This document shows positions 11,641 to 20,927 of a stretch of DNA of 64,000 nucleotides, piece by piece; within the stretch, counting starts at the first letter, position 1; every line of letters begins with the position of its first letter. Location of the stretch: NCBI GenBank assembly GCA_029215795.1, contig JARDYH010000003.1, forward strand, positions 14,521,001 to 14,585,000, read 5' to 3'. Source of the stretch: Anniella stebbinsi (Eukaryota; Chordata; Lepidosauria; Squamata; Anniellidae). The translations under genes were made by a program, and so were the position numbers. The notes below the pieces were generated by a model, which saw only the letters and a program-made list of their open reading frames with translations, did no database searches and was not told where the DNA came from.

Positions 11641-12544
11641 AAAAATATTAAAAAAAATACCAAACAGCCCCTCCCCACCAGCCAAACACTTTTTCTTTTC
11701 TTTTTGTTTTGAAAAGTAGTAGCTTCCAGGAGAACTAAGCCAATCCAGAGGCACAACTTCCTGGAGAGGTAATTTAGAACACCAGAGATTTCCAGCCCAA
11801 ACTCAGCTCTGCTTCTTCCTCTCTCAATAGTCTCTGTACAAGAAATTCAATTAGCCTGGTTAGGTTGGAGAGGGCCTTTCTCTGGCTGTGTGCACGTGTG
11901 GAAATGAAAGCCCCGGTTTTGCAGCTTTGAAAGAAGGCAGAACTGCGGGGCCTATCCGAAGTGGCAAACAAAACGCTTTCTTTAGGGAGCTGCATCTAAT
12001 TTTGTTACGGAGGGCTGCTCCCTCCCCCTGCTAATCTCCCAACTTTTATCTGGGAATTTCTTTCCATCACAGGCTTTTTTTTCCGCTGTGCAATCCTGTG
12101 TCTACTCAGGAGTAAGTCTCCGGCTTACTCCCATGTGGTGTATAGGCTTGCAGCCTTATTTTTTGTTTTGTTCTCAAAGCTTTATTAACACAGTGTCGTC
12201 AACATTTTGGGAAACAACGTTTGCAGGAAAAATGTTTTGTGCTGTTGTTTTTGTTGAGGAGTGCAGAGCCTCGGGACAAATGCAGCTAGGGGCCTGGTAG
12301 GGGAGCAGAAAGACAGGGCCACCCCCTGCCCCAAATCGTTGAGCGTTTACCATTTTTTCCCATTCTGAAAGAATGAAATGCCTCTCCTCAGGCTTAAAAT
12401 ACTGGCTAGAACATGCTGACATTTTGGGGGTATTTTGGCCCTGCCCTGTTTTGACTTTGGCCCCGGCCACTACTAGAATGTTGCCCCCCCTTCTCCAAAG
12501 TGGGATGCATTGGAATGCTGAAAGAGGTTCAACGCCACTGATTT

Positions 12545-12660
12545 TAGATCCACCTTCTGCATCCTGGTGTCCTGCAGATGTGTTGGATTGCATGTTGGCA
12601 GGGAATGATGAGTGTTGCAGCCCAGCCTATGTGCAGGGCACCAGATTGAGGAAGGCTGAT
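12545..12660. mobile_element. fold-back repeat (TTCCCCAACCT family), decayed
   Basis: CTGCAGATGTGTTGGATTGC..GCAGGGAATGATGAGTGTTG..CACCAGATTGAGGAAGGCTG, one end of which matches the family right end. Confidence 0.6.
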
Positions 12661-12754
12661 TTATATATTGGCATCAAGGTGTTGATAGACAGAAGTGGCT
12701 CAGATGTGCTCCTCAGAATGCAAAGGGCCAGTAGGCAGGGAATCCTACCCCTGT

Positions 12755-12935
12755 GGCTGAGTGCAAGCTTTGCAGGCAGATGGTTTCCACTTCAATTCCC
12801 ACCATTTCCTCTTTAAAAAGGGTTCTCAGGTAGAAACTCTTTGGAAAGAGTGTTCCTGAGACCTTGGCGAGCTATAGCAAGTCAGAGGAGGCAGCACTGG
12901 TCAGTATGAAGCTGTGTTCATCTGTTCATGTAACG
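12755..12935 (+). mobile_element. tRNA-derived SINE (lizard type), decayed
   Basis: GTGGCTGAGTGCAAGCTTTG..CAGGCAGATGGTTTCC..TTCAATTCCCACC (box B), CTTTGGAAAGAGTGTTCCTG, GCACTGGTCAGTATGAAGCT. Confidence 0.65.
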
Positions 12936-13154
12936 CAGCCGGAATGTAGATTCCCCACTGCAGGAGAGAACTGCCGGGTGGCGAGCAAGAAAGCCTCATC
13001 AATGTTGGGTCAGAACTGAGTCCACTCACATTCTCTGCTCTCTACAGAAGTGTTCAGGACAGATTGCTCCTTGGTTGGAGCAACGCAAGAGCTCAACTTG
13101 TGGAACATGGGAAGCTACTTTATACGAAGTTCACCAGCTCAGTCTGGTCTATAT

Positions 13155-13499
13155 GGCCCCCTCCACAAGGATGCGCTTTTGCGCCCGGTTCGGGGATTAT
13201 GCGCATTTTCGCGGAGGCGCATTTACGCCTAATCCCTCTGCACGGGAGGCGGCGAAGCGCATTAATTGATGTCCAAAAAGCGCTTTAGAAGACGTTAATG
13301 CGCATAATCGCTTGTTCACACGGCGAAAATGCGCTTTAACGGCCGGAGAAAAATAAAAGTCGCTATTTAACGCGCATTCGAAAATGCGCATTATCGGGGA
13401 GATAACGCGCCTGTACGCCCGTTTTGCGCTCCGCTGGTGTGGAGGTAAAATTTATAATGAGCCTTCAAGGCTCATTAAACGTCTCGTGTGGAGGAGGCC
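13155..13499. mobile_element. GC/CpG-rich inverted-repeat element with 3-bp TSD
   Basis: 345 bp. GGCCCCCTCCACA at the left is matched by inverted GGCCTCCTCCACA at the right (12 of 13). TAT flanks both sides (13152-13154, 13500-13502). Interior packed with ATGCGC, GCGCATT and AATGCGC words and far richer in CpG than the flanks. Frames through it are not conserved proteins. Confidence 0.82.
13455..13477. repeat. perfect 23-base palindrome
   Basis: TAATGAGCCTT, one C, then AAGGCTCATTA: 11-bp arms with a one-base centre, near the right end of the GC-rich element. Confidence 0.97.
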
Positions 13500-13799
13500 T
13501 ATGAGATGTGGGCAATCCGTGAACCCGGGAGGCTTTCAGTACTGGCTGTTGGGTGTCCAAGCCTACCCCTGCTGAATTCCCATCCTCCAGTTGGTGGGCT
13601 GGTTAGTGGTAGCACACTTAAGGTGGTACGTGGGTGTCCTCCTACCCACCCATCCCAATGCTACCCATCTTTCCGTGAGTGTGTGTGAATGTGTGCATGC
13701 ATGCATATGAGAAACTATGCGAATGAGCGCATGAGTGCATATGAGAGGGAGAGGCTGTGTGAATGAATGTGGAAAGCTGGGCAGGCTGTGTCCTGCTAT

Positions 13800-14097
13800 G
13801 GCTGGATCAGGTTCAGGTTAAACTAAGGGGGCAATCCAAAAGCAAGGCAATAAGCAGGCAATGGCCAAAAGCAGTTTTACCAGGTAAGAAGAGTTCCAAA
13901 CGAGATGTCTGAAGAGCAGCCAAGGTCAAAACACAGATAAACAGTCAGATATAATATGAAGTCCAAGAAGCGGAGTCAAGCAGGGAGTCCAGGGTCAATA
14001 GCATGGAGGTTCAACACCAAGGCAAGGTCAGGAAAACAATACAAGGCAGCAAGAGCTGGGTAAAGATGTTGTTTCCAGTAATGTGTAGACTGATACT
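13800..14097. repeat. left part of a composite repeat, copy 2
   Basis: Words such as AGTCCAAGAAGCGGAGTCAA and GGAGTCCAGGGTCAATAGC resemble the CCAAAGTCCAAAATCCAGAG segment at 1640-1700, which lies in the same position relative to the coding-like repeat. The assignment is tentative. Confidence 0.4.
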
Positions 14098-14335
14098 GCA
14101 GAGCCAGTGTGGTATTGTGGTTCGAGTATTGGACTGGGACTCGGGAGATCTGGGTTCTAGTTTTCACTCAGCCATGAAGCTCACTGGGTGATTTTGGTCC
14201 AGTCACTGACTCTCAGCCTAGTTTACCTCACAAGGTTGTTATGAGGACAAAATGGAGAGGAGGGTTATGTAAGACGCCTTGGGTTCCTTGTAAGAGGAAA
14301 AAAGGCAAGATCTCAATGCGACAATAAACAAATAA
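14098..14335 (+). mobile_element. tRNA-derived SINE (second type)
   Basis: AGAGCCAGTGTGGTATTGTG..TTCGAGTATTGGACTGGGAC (box A), GATCTGGGTTCTAG (box B), then CAGCCATGAAGCTCACTGGG and CTCACAAGGTTGTTATGAGG. Full-length type. Inserted in the repeat at 13800-15182. Confidence 0.88.
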
Positions 14336-14394
14336 TTATATTGCCAGGGCTCAGCTGCAGTTAGTTACAATCCTTGCTCCTGAGGAGTCTCTTC

Positions 14395-14965
14395 CTCTTG
14401 AGGAGGCCTTCTTTGTATTCAAGCACTTTGCCTTAAAGGAGCTTTAAGGGCCTGCCTGTTAACAATGAAAGCCTTGAACAGCTTGGGGCCAGGTTATCTG
14501 AAGGAACGCCTCCTCTCATATGTACCTGCCCAGATCCTAAGATCATCTACAGGGGCCCTTCTCCTTGAGCCCCTGCCAAAGGAAGTGAGGCAGGTGGCCA
14601 CCAGGAGGAGGGCTTTCTCTGCTGTGGCACCCCGGCTGTGGAATGAGCTCCCTAAAGAGGTTCGCCTGGAGCCTACTTTGCACTCTTTTTGTCGCCAGGT
14701 GAAGACCTTTTTATTCTCCCAGCATTTTAACAGCTAAATTAACCCAATTTTAACCCTTGCTGTTTTAAATTTGTATTGTAATCTGTATTAACCTCTGCTG
14801 CTTTGTTTTATCCTGGTTGAGTTTTCTATGTTGTGTTTTTAGATTGTTGTTTGTTTTATATTTCTTAAAATAATTTCATGGTTTTAATTTTTCTGAACCG
14901 CCCAGAGGGCTTCGGCTATAGGGCAGTATAAAAATGCAATCTAAAATAAACAAACAAATAAATAA
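14395..14965 (+). mobile_element. L2-like LINE, 3' end with RT C-terminal remnant
   Basis: A 90-codon frame at 14465-14737 reads KALNSLGPGYLKERLLSYVP, then RRAFSAVAPRLWNELPKEVR and QVKTFLF, the C-terminal motif of L2/Rex/CR1-type reverse transcriptases. The 3' UTR follows, ending GAACCGCCCAGAGGGCTTCG, TATAGGGCAGTATAAAAATG and an (AAAT)n tail. Only a 5'-truncated copy; not functional. Confidence 0.85.
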
Positions 14966-14969
14966 ATGA

Positions 14970-15182
14970 CAACCACGCTTGTGGGGATGGGACCCTGGTC
15001 ATCTCACCTAAGGGCCATGGGAGGCTCCTTGGTTCTGGTTGTCTCTGGGAGCTCAAACTCCTACTCAAAGAATTCTTCCAGCGGGGGCATGACAGGCTGT
15101 TGTTCTGGACCCACCCACCAGAGCAGGTGCCTCTCACTGCCAGATCCAGCCCTGCCCATTGGCAGAAAGGTTGTCGATTTCT
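14970..15182 (-). repeat. coding-like repeat, copy 2 (MPPLEEFFE, broken)
   Basis: Read on the minus strand after AGCCTGTC it gives ATGCCCCCGCTGGAAGAATT, i.e. MPPLEEFFE then a stop. It aligns with MAPLEESSSEE of 1942-2165 and, like it, lies directly past a minus SINE. Origin unknown. Confidence 0.5.
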
Positions 15183-15295
15183 GACTGGCAGTGTGTCAGG
15201 GTTTCAGACAAGAGTCTCTGGTAGCACTACCTGGAAATACGGAAGGAATAGCAGGCATTTGCTCTCCACTGAGCTATGGCTCTACAGTGATGTGC
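15183..15295 (-). mobile_element. tRNA-derived SINE, partial
   Basis: ACTGGCAGTG..GGGTTTCAGACAAGAGTCTC..CTACCTGGAAATAC..GCATTTGCTCTCCACTGAGC..TATGGCTC, the complement of the box A and middle region of the lizard SINE. Confidence 0.7.
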
Positions 15296-15349
15296 GTTCA
15301 AATCCACACCCAGCCAAGAACTCAAGTGATTAATGTGGGGCAGATTAGT

Positions 15350-16150
15350 CCTCCCACTCTGATTGTAGATCAGGTTGAGAGATACTGACTGGACATTCTG
15401 GACGGTCCATAACAATTAAATCCATAAAATATGACATGATAAAATACAAAATACAAGTTTAAAACTACAGTACAAAATAGAAATAAAAACCAGAATAAAA
15501 CCTAGTAGCAATGTAAAGATTTAAAATATAGTAACAGATTTAAAACAACAGATTAAAATGTCTTTGAAAATAAGGTATTCACCTGGCAGCAAAAAGACCA
15601 CAGTATAGGTACCAGGCGAGCCTCTCTGGGAAGCTCATTCCACAACTTGGGTGCCACAACAGAAAATGCCCTCTTCCTAATAGCCATCCACTGCATGTCC
15701 TTTAGCAGGGGGCTCTCAGAGAAGGACTGCTGAGAATGATCTTAGGGTCTGGGCAGGTATATATGGGAGACAATCCTTCAGGTAACCTGGCTCCAAGCCA
15801 TTTGGGGCTATGAATTAGGCCTAGAAATGGACTGGCAGCCAGTGCATATGGAAAAGTACTTTGGATAACGTATTGCAGTAATCCAGATGAGAGGTTATCA
15901 GAGCATGGATAACTGTAGCTAAACTACCATATCTCTATCCAGTTGTAGCTTAAACTGACCCCCAAGCTATGAAGCTGTTCCTTTAGGGCGAGTGTAACAC
16001 CCTCCAGAACAGGCTGAACAGCACTTAGCCATGAAGATGAACAACACCGGAACAGTACCTCCATCTTGTCTGGATTGAGGCTGTTTGCTGGCCTTTATCC
16101 AGTCCATTACTGTGCCCACACACTGATTCACAGCAGCAAAATCATGCAAG
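15350..16150 (-). mobile_element. interspersed repeat of about 0.8 kb, non-coding
   Basis: AT-rich AAAATACAA-type words, then CACCTGGCAGCAAAAAGACC, CTCATTCCACAACTTGGGTG, CTCCAAGCCATTTGGGGCTA, TGCAGTAATCCAGATGAGAG and CCATCTTGTCTGGATTGAGG. I recognise this as a common lizard repeat, read on the minus strand, but cannot name the family. A shorter copy is at 36410-36740. Confidence 0.75.
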
Positions 16151-16317
16151 GCCAAATGACATGAATAACATGTCAGTTTGGCCTCTATGCTGACACTCTA
16201 TTGCCACGCTTTTGTGAGGATAAAATGGGAAAAACCCAAGTCTGCCACCTAAGAGACTTGGGAGTGACAAAGATGGCACAGACATAAATGAAATAATCGG
16301 TTGCAATATTTAGACCT

Positions 16318-16425
16318 GCATTCTCTAACCTGGTGCCCTCCAGATGTGTGTGGCCATGATATTTGAGATGATAGGACTTGTAGTCCAACACATCCGGAGA
16401 ACACCAACACCAGGTTTGGGAAGAC
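16318..16425. mobile_element. fold-back repeat (TTCCCCAACCT family)
   Basis: TCTCTAACCTGGTGCCCTCC then AGATGTGTGTGGCC, and on the right ACTTGTAGTCCAACACATCC..CACCAGGTTTGGGAAGA. Same layout as 22313-22430. Confidence 0.75.
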
Positions 16426-18749
16426 TGGTTTTATTACTGATTAGTCAGTAGGTTGTTTTGTTTTGTTTTGAAAGTGGAACTACTTCTAAAAACTGTAGAT
16501 GGCAAGTATCTTCTGAAGAGGCATTCCCTTCTGAGAAAATGAACACAGGGAAAGCTTGCTAAAAACAAAGTATGATTTATTCAGACTGAATCAAATCTAC
16601 TAACCCTCAACTAAGATTTCTTTAATGGGGTGGTAACCCTAGTAAATAAGTCATGTCTGTGTTACTTTATTACTGTGCACACAAGTCTTAGTTTGATCTA
16701 CAGTGCCACCAAGGGGTTAGCAGCTGAGCTACCCATGGACTAAATGATGCTCAAATTCAAGACCAACTTACCCCTTACTAGTTAGAAAACACAATGCAGT
16801 TTTGTGTTTCCTGTAAATGAAGCAATATTATGGAATAGAACAATCCCAGTGCACATATGGAATGATTTTTTTGAGGGGTGGGCTTGCTTGCATGTGGGGT
16901 ATGAAAGGGATGTATTTGCAGCCTTCTCAGAACAATGGCTCCAGATGGAAGATGTAATTGATTTTGAAGGGCATGGACATCTGTAGAGCGTGTGCCCCGC
17001 TATCCCAATGGGTCACTCATTTGGAAAAGAATATGCCCTTCTCCTTATATTCATGGTGCACAGAAACCAATAAAGCAGTCAATCACTTACTTTGAGGACT
17101 TACTTTGAGGACATTCACAGATGGAGAACCTTCACAAGTCAGGTGTTTAAAGCTTTTTCTTGTTATCAAAAGCATGTCTCAATAACCATTAAGTATGTTC
17201 AAGAACACGCGAAGGAGAGAAGTTTTGATAAGGCAAAATGAAAGGAAGGTAACAGCTTCTGGAAGGAGGAAGGAGGAGGGGCTGGTTATTTTCACCATAT
17301 AACAATGGAAATTGTGGAAGGCAGCTTCAATATGGGACTATGAACATCACATCTCTAGAAGATTTTTGCAGCTCACAAACCATGCTCAACCCAAGGCAGC
17401 AGCCTTCCAAAAAACAAAGATTGGTAAACTTGATTCATTCAAGTAACATTACCCTTCTCTGAATTAATGACATTTATCCAGAACCACCGCCAAGATCCCT
17501 CTCTCAGGATTCTTTCTTCCTAAGATTTTTGTTTCCTTGAGTCTGTTGATACCTCCCTTCATGCACAGATGGTGCTCTCTTGGCTACATAAATACAGGGA
17601 TTTGTATAAGCGATGCATAATTATTAACCTTCAATTCTTCTTTACAAGTATACATAATAATTGTTAACCTTCCGTTCTTCATTTCATTGTTACCACCGTT
17701 CTACAATTCAGTAATGATCTCTTACCATATTTCTGATTGGAGAGGTGGGTAAGAGGACAGTGGATAGGAGTGCAAGTTGGTAACCATAAATCCCTCCTCC
17801 CTTTCAAACCTTGTCAGACATTAAATTATTATTTTTTAAAAAACAACAACACCCTACATGGTATTATTGATACGCCTACTGTCTTTCAGCTTCATGTGAC
17901 ATGAGGACTATATGATTGTTTATAACACACCTAAAATTGCTAGCCACTATATTAAAGTTGAAACACAGAGGTCCTGTATCCAGGCTTATAATCTAATAGA
18001 TACAATACAAAAAAGAATGAGTAAGGGACAGGAAAATAAGCAAATTCATGTAGCAATTCTTGCACCAGATGCCCACTTGGAATGGTCACTGAGTGAGACC
18101 ATTTTGCAGGAGAACGCCCAGTGGTAGTTGGCCCCAGTTGAACTGATGGAGTAGGCCTTGCTACTGTCAGGTGGAATAGCTGCTAATGAAGACAGTGAAG
18201 CTTCTGAATAGAACAACTGAATCATCATTTCAATTTTCAAATTATCCCTTTTTAGTATTTACTACAACATGGAAGACGTTGAGGGCAACAATCCAGTCTA
18301 ATGGGAGAGTTAAAGCATGTGCTTTAAAGTGCTTAGCATTTTGGATGGTGTCCTGAGTTTTGAGAATGATATATACTGGCTATTCAATAAGACATTTCAA
18401 TGATTTTGAGAATTAGGATAAATTAGAAGTGGGAGTATGGATTAGATTTTCAGTTTTCCTGTCTTACAAGATAATTTCATTTAAATAATTAACCAGCCTG
18501 GTTCAGAATTAATGGTATGGACATATTTATGGACATGTTAATGGACATATTTCATGCAGAGGCTAGCAAAATCTAGAATGAATTGAAACATGAATTATTA
18601 GAGTGAAATGGAATGCAGAACGGAATGGCTACTCCCACACACCTTTGCCCTGTTCAGGCAGAACATAATTTTCAGACAGTGGCTTACTCAACATACGTAA
18701 GCTTTCCCCGCTCCAAAATGCATGAAAAAGGTGAAGTGGCAATTCTACT
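16426..18749. other. intergenic, little recognised
   Basis: AT-rich flank. A 16-bp word CTTACTTTGAGGA repeats in tandem at 17089-17113. A repeat with AGGTCCTGTATCCAGGCTTA..AATCTAAT at 17912-18040 resembles the one at 5770-5930. No gene. Confidence 0.55.
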
Positions 18750-18900
18750 ATTTTAATTTGTATCCCATCCTCGAAGGAGCTTGAGGTAGTGTATATGCCT
18801 CCTCCCACGTTATCCTCACAACCTCCCTGTGGGGTGGGGTGGGCTAAAAATTGGATGACCAGTCGCTAAGGAGCTTTGTGGATCAGTAGAGATTTGTGGA
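18750..18900 (-). mobile_element. tRNA SINE fragment (second type)
   Basis: CTCGAAGGAGCTTGAGGTAG..TTATCCTCACAACCTCCCTG..TGGGGTGGGGTGGGCT is the complement of the 3' half of the SINE at 14098-14335. Confidence 0.65.
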
Positions 18901-19387
18901 GATGTATTAAATTTTCTTTGGAATACTATTGTCATGCTGTCTGCCTGGCCCTTAATGGTTTTCCCAAGTTTGGACTGCAACACCATCCTTGAAGTGGAGC
19001 CGAGGGCTCTGGCAAAGGCAAATACTAGCCCAGCCATCAGCCACATTGTAAGGGACTGGACTGCCTCATTGAAGCAGCCAGCGTTCAACTATAAGGCAAC
19101 TTCCTAGTATTCAAACACAAATAGCATGGGGCAGTTGGCAATTCCTTAAACGAGTTCTTTCCCATTAGCCTTTGATCCAGCATTCTGCCTTTAACCAAAG
19201 CCTTGACAGCTCTTGAACCCCTGACAATCTAATTTGACACTTTCTGTGCTCTGTTGCCCCAAAGATATTCAACTTTGGAAACTACCCCCCCCCCCTTTCC
19301 TGTTTGACTCTCTGCTCTGATGTGCCCCGGAATTGCTTCTGTAAAGACATTATTCTATCTTTGTGAAAGGTACAGCTTGGCACAGTA

Positions 19388-19517
19388 AGGGCGCAATCCT
19401 ATGCAAGTTTAGACACAGTCCTGCAATTCCGAGCATGCTGCAGCCAGCATGACTGGCTAAAAGGATGCTGGGAATTGTAGGACTTTTTCTGTCGAATCAT
19501 GCATAGGATTGCACCCT
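19388..19517. mobile_element. double fold-back element
   Basis: AGGGCGCAATCCTATGCA (19388-19405) pairs with 19500-19517 at 17 of 18 positions. Inside it, TCCTGCAATTCCGAGCATGC pairs with GGATGCTGGGAATTGTAGGA at about 16 of 20, so nearly the whole 130 bp folds on itself. It sits about 0.5 kb past the PLEKHA5 poly(A) signal. Confidence 0.8.
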
Positions 19518-20034
19518 AAATCAGACAATAACCCCTCCCATGAGCTAACACTGACTTTACTCAAACCTTTTCACAGAAAGGTTAACATTTACTGTTCTAA
19601 TCCATGTGAGAATGTGAAACAGAAGATCAGAATGTCATGTGTACTATAGACTGTTCATCTGACAAAGTGTAATCTTCAGAATGTGCTCTGAAATACTGGC
19701 ATACCATGATTAAATGAGCCACTTAAGTGTCACCCACCAACCAGTTGCAATCTCCAAATGATCCAGCTTAACGAAAAGGCCCTTCTTTTGCTTTGGAAAC
19801 TGTCACAAAGCAGCGTGGGGTGTGTGAGGGTGTGTGTGTTCAGCCTCATGATTAAACTGGATCCTTATCTCTCGCTAACGAGTCCAGGGTAAACATGATC
19901 TTCTGATTCACTTCTCAGTCAAACGCCTTCTCATTCAAGCTTTATGAGATCATCCTCATCCAGTTCCTATTCCCATTAAGACTTTTTTTATTCTGATTAA
20001 GACATTGCTTCCTGGAGGAAATAATATTGACACA

Positions 20035-20892
20035 ATTGCTTAAGAACATCAACATTTATTTATAACATGATATAAAAGAAATGAGATATGAACATTTGCA
20101 TTTGAACAATAGTAAGTAGGTTCTTATACTTACATTGGTTGTGCTCATTGTATAATATATACACAATGAACATAATTACATTTGTACACAAACCTAACTG
20201 GGAACTGAATACTTGTTTATTGCTGTACACACCCTACTCCAACAGAGGAAGAGCCCAGTACCTCAAGATCCCTATCCCTTCATATATTTTTTAAAAGCAA
20301 AAAAGTGAACACTAACATTCATGTATATGTTGACGACAGTATGGCAGTAACCGACATTGCAACTTGACTGAGAAATAATTACAGAGCAGAAATAGGGCAC
20401 ACCTTAACCCAGCAAGGATTAAAAAAATGGCACATTTTAAATAGAGAATAAAACATTTACAAATCAAAAGGTGAAAACAATACATGATCCATTTTTAAAA
20501 GCAGAAATGAGGTTTAAATGGTGATCTGTAAAAGTAACCAATGAAGAGAAGGCTAAAAAGGAAGCAAACTTAATTGAATTCATAATTAAAAGCCTAACGC
20601 CAGGGAAAACCCACTGGTGAAGGTTCTGATTGTAGGCCGCACGTTAAAAAAGAACTCTCAGTTATGTGGATGGAATTCACAGCAGCAACAGCAGCAGGCT
20701 GGTGTCAGAAGAACAATCTCCAAGTTGTTGAAGGTACCATGGGGGTATTTAAAGCTCTCTTGGAATAAACATTTTCCATGAAGTGATAAAAACGATGCTC
20801 TATGGTCAAAAGCATCAGAACTATGAATTTCATAGATTTCATAAAAATTGACTGTACATTATCTTCTTGTTTTCATAGGTCCGTTTTGTTAG
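20035..20892 (-). other. PLEKHA5: PLEKHA5 3' untranslated region
   Basis: About 860 bp of AT-rich sequence lies between the tentative stop and the poly(A) signal, without recognisable transposon ends, unlike the flanking DNA. It includes a short CTG-rich tract (minus strand, near 20686-20700) and a small fold-back at 20143-20165 (CATTGT...ACAATG). The left boundary is inferred as 15-25 bases past the AATAAA. Confidence 0.65.
20055..20060 (-). promoter_or_regulatory. PLEKHA5: poly(A) signal AATAAA, main candidate
   Basis: The minus strand reads AATAAATGTTGATGTTCTT, a canonical hexamer followed by a GT-rich stretch (TGTTGATG, then TTGTGTC) as expected for a cleavage site about 20 bases further on. 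Confidence 0.7.
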
Positions 20893-20927
20893 TCAGCCAT
20901 GAATCGTTTCAGCAGAAGCCGGGAGAG
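20893..20927 (-). CDS. PLEKHA5: PLEKHA5 terminal coding exon (tentative)
   Basis: After acceptor tttttcag the frame (phase 1, completing an Ala codon) runs ALPASAETIHG and then TGA at 20895-20893. This is the only nearby acceptor I found that continues the frame into a region followed by a good 3' UTR and poly(A) signal. The mammalian tail I recall is longer and ends in a different peptide (about 30 residues ending HFMCV), and no such sequence was found between exon 18 and this point. So this may be an alternative last exon, or the tail has diverged. Confidence 0.55.

Noticed and set aside
11232..11651. 139-codon plus-strand frame
   Set aside because: No domain, low-complexity composition and no splicing signals; open frames this long occur by chance in GC-moderate DNA.
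12174..12816. Overlapping plus and minus frames of 139-147 codons
   Set aside because: They cross a fold-back repeat and a decayed SINE; opposite-strand overlap and no homology.
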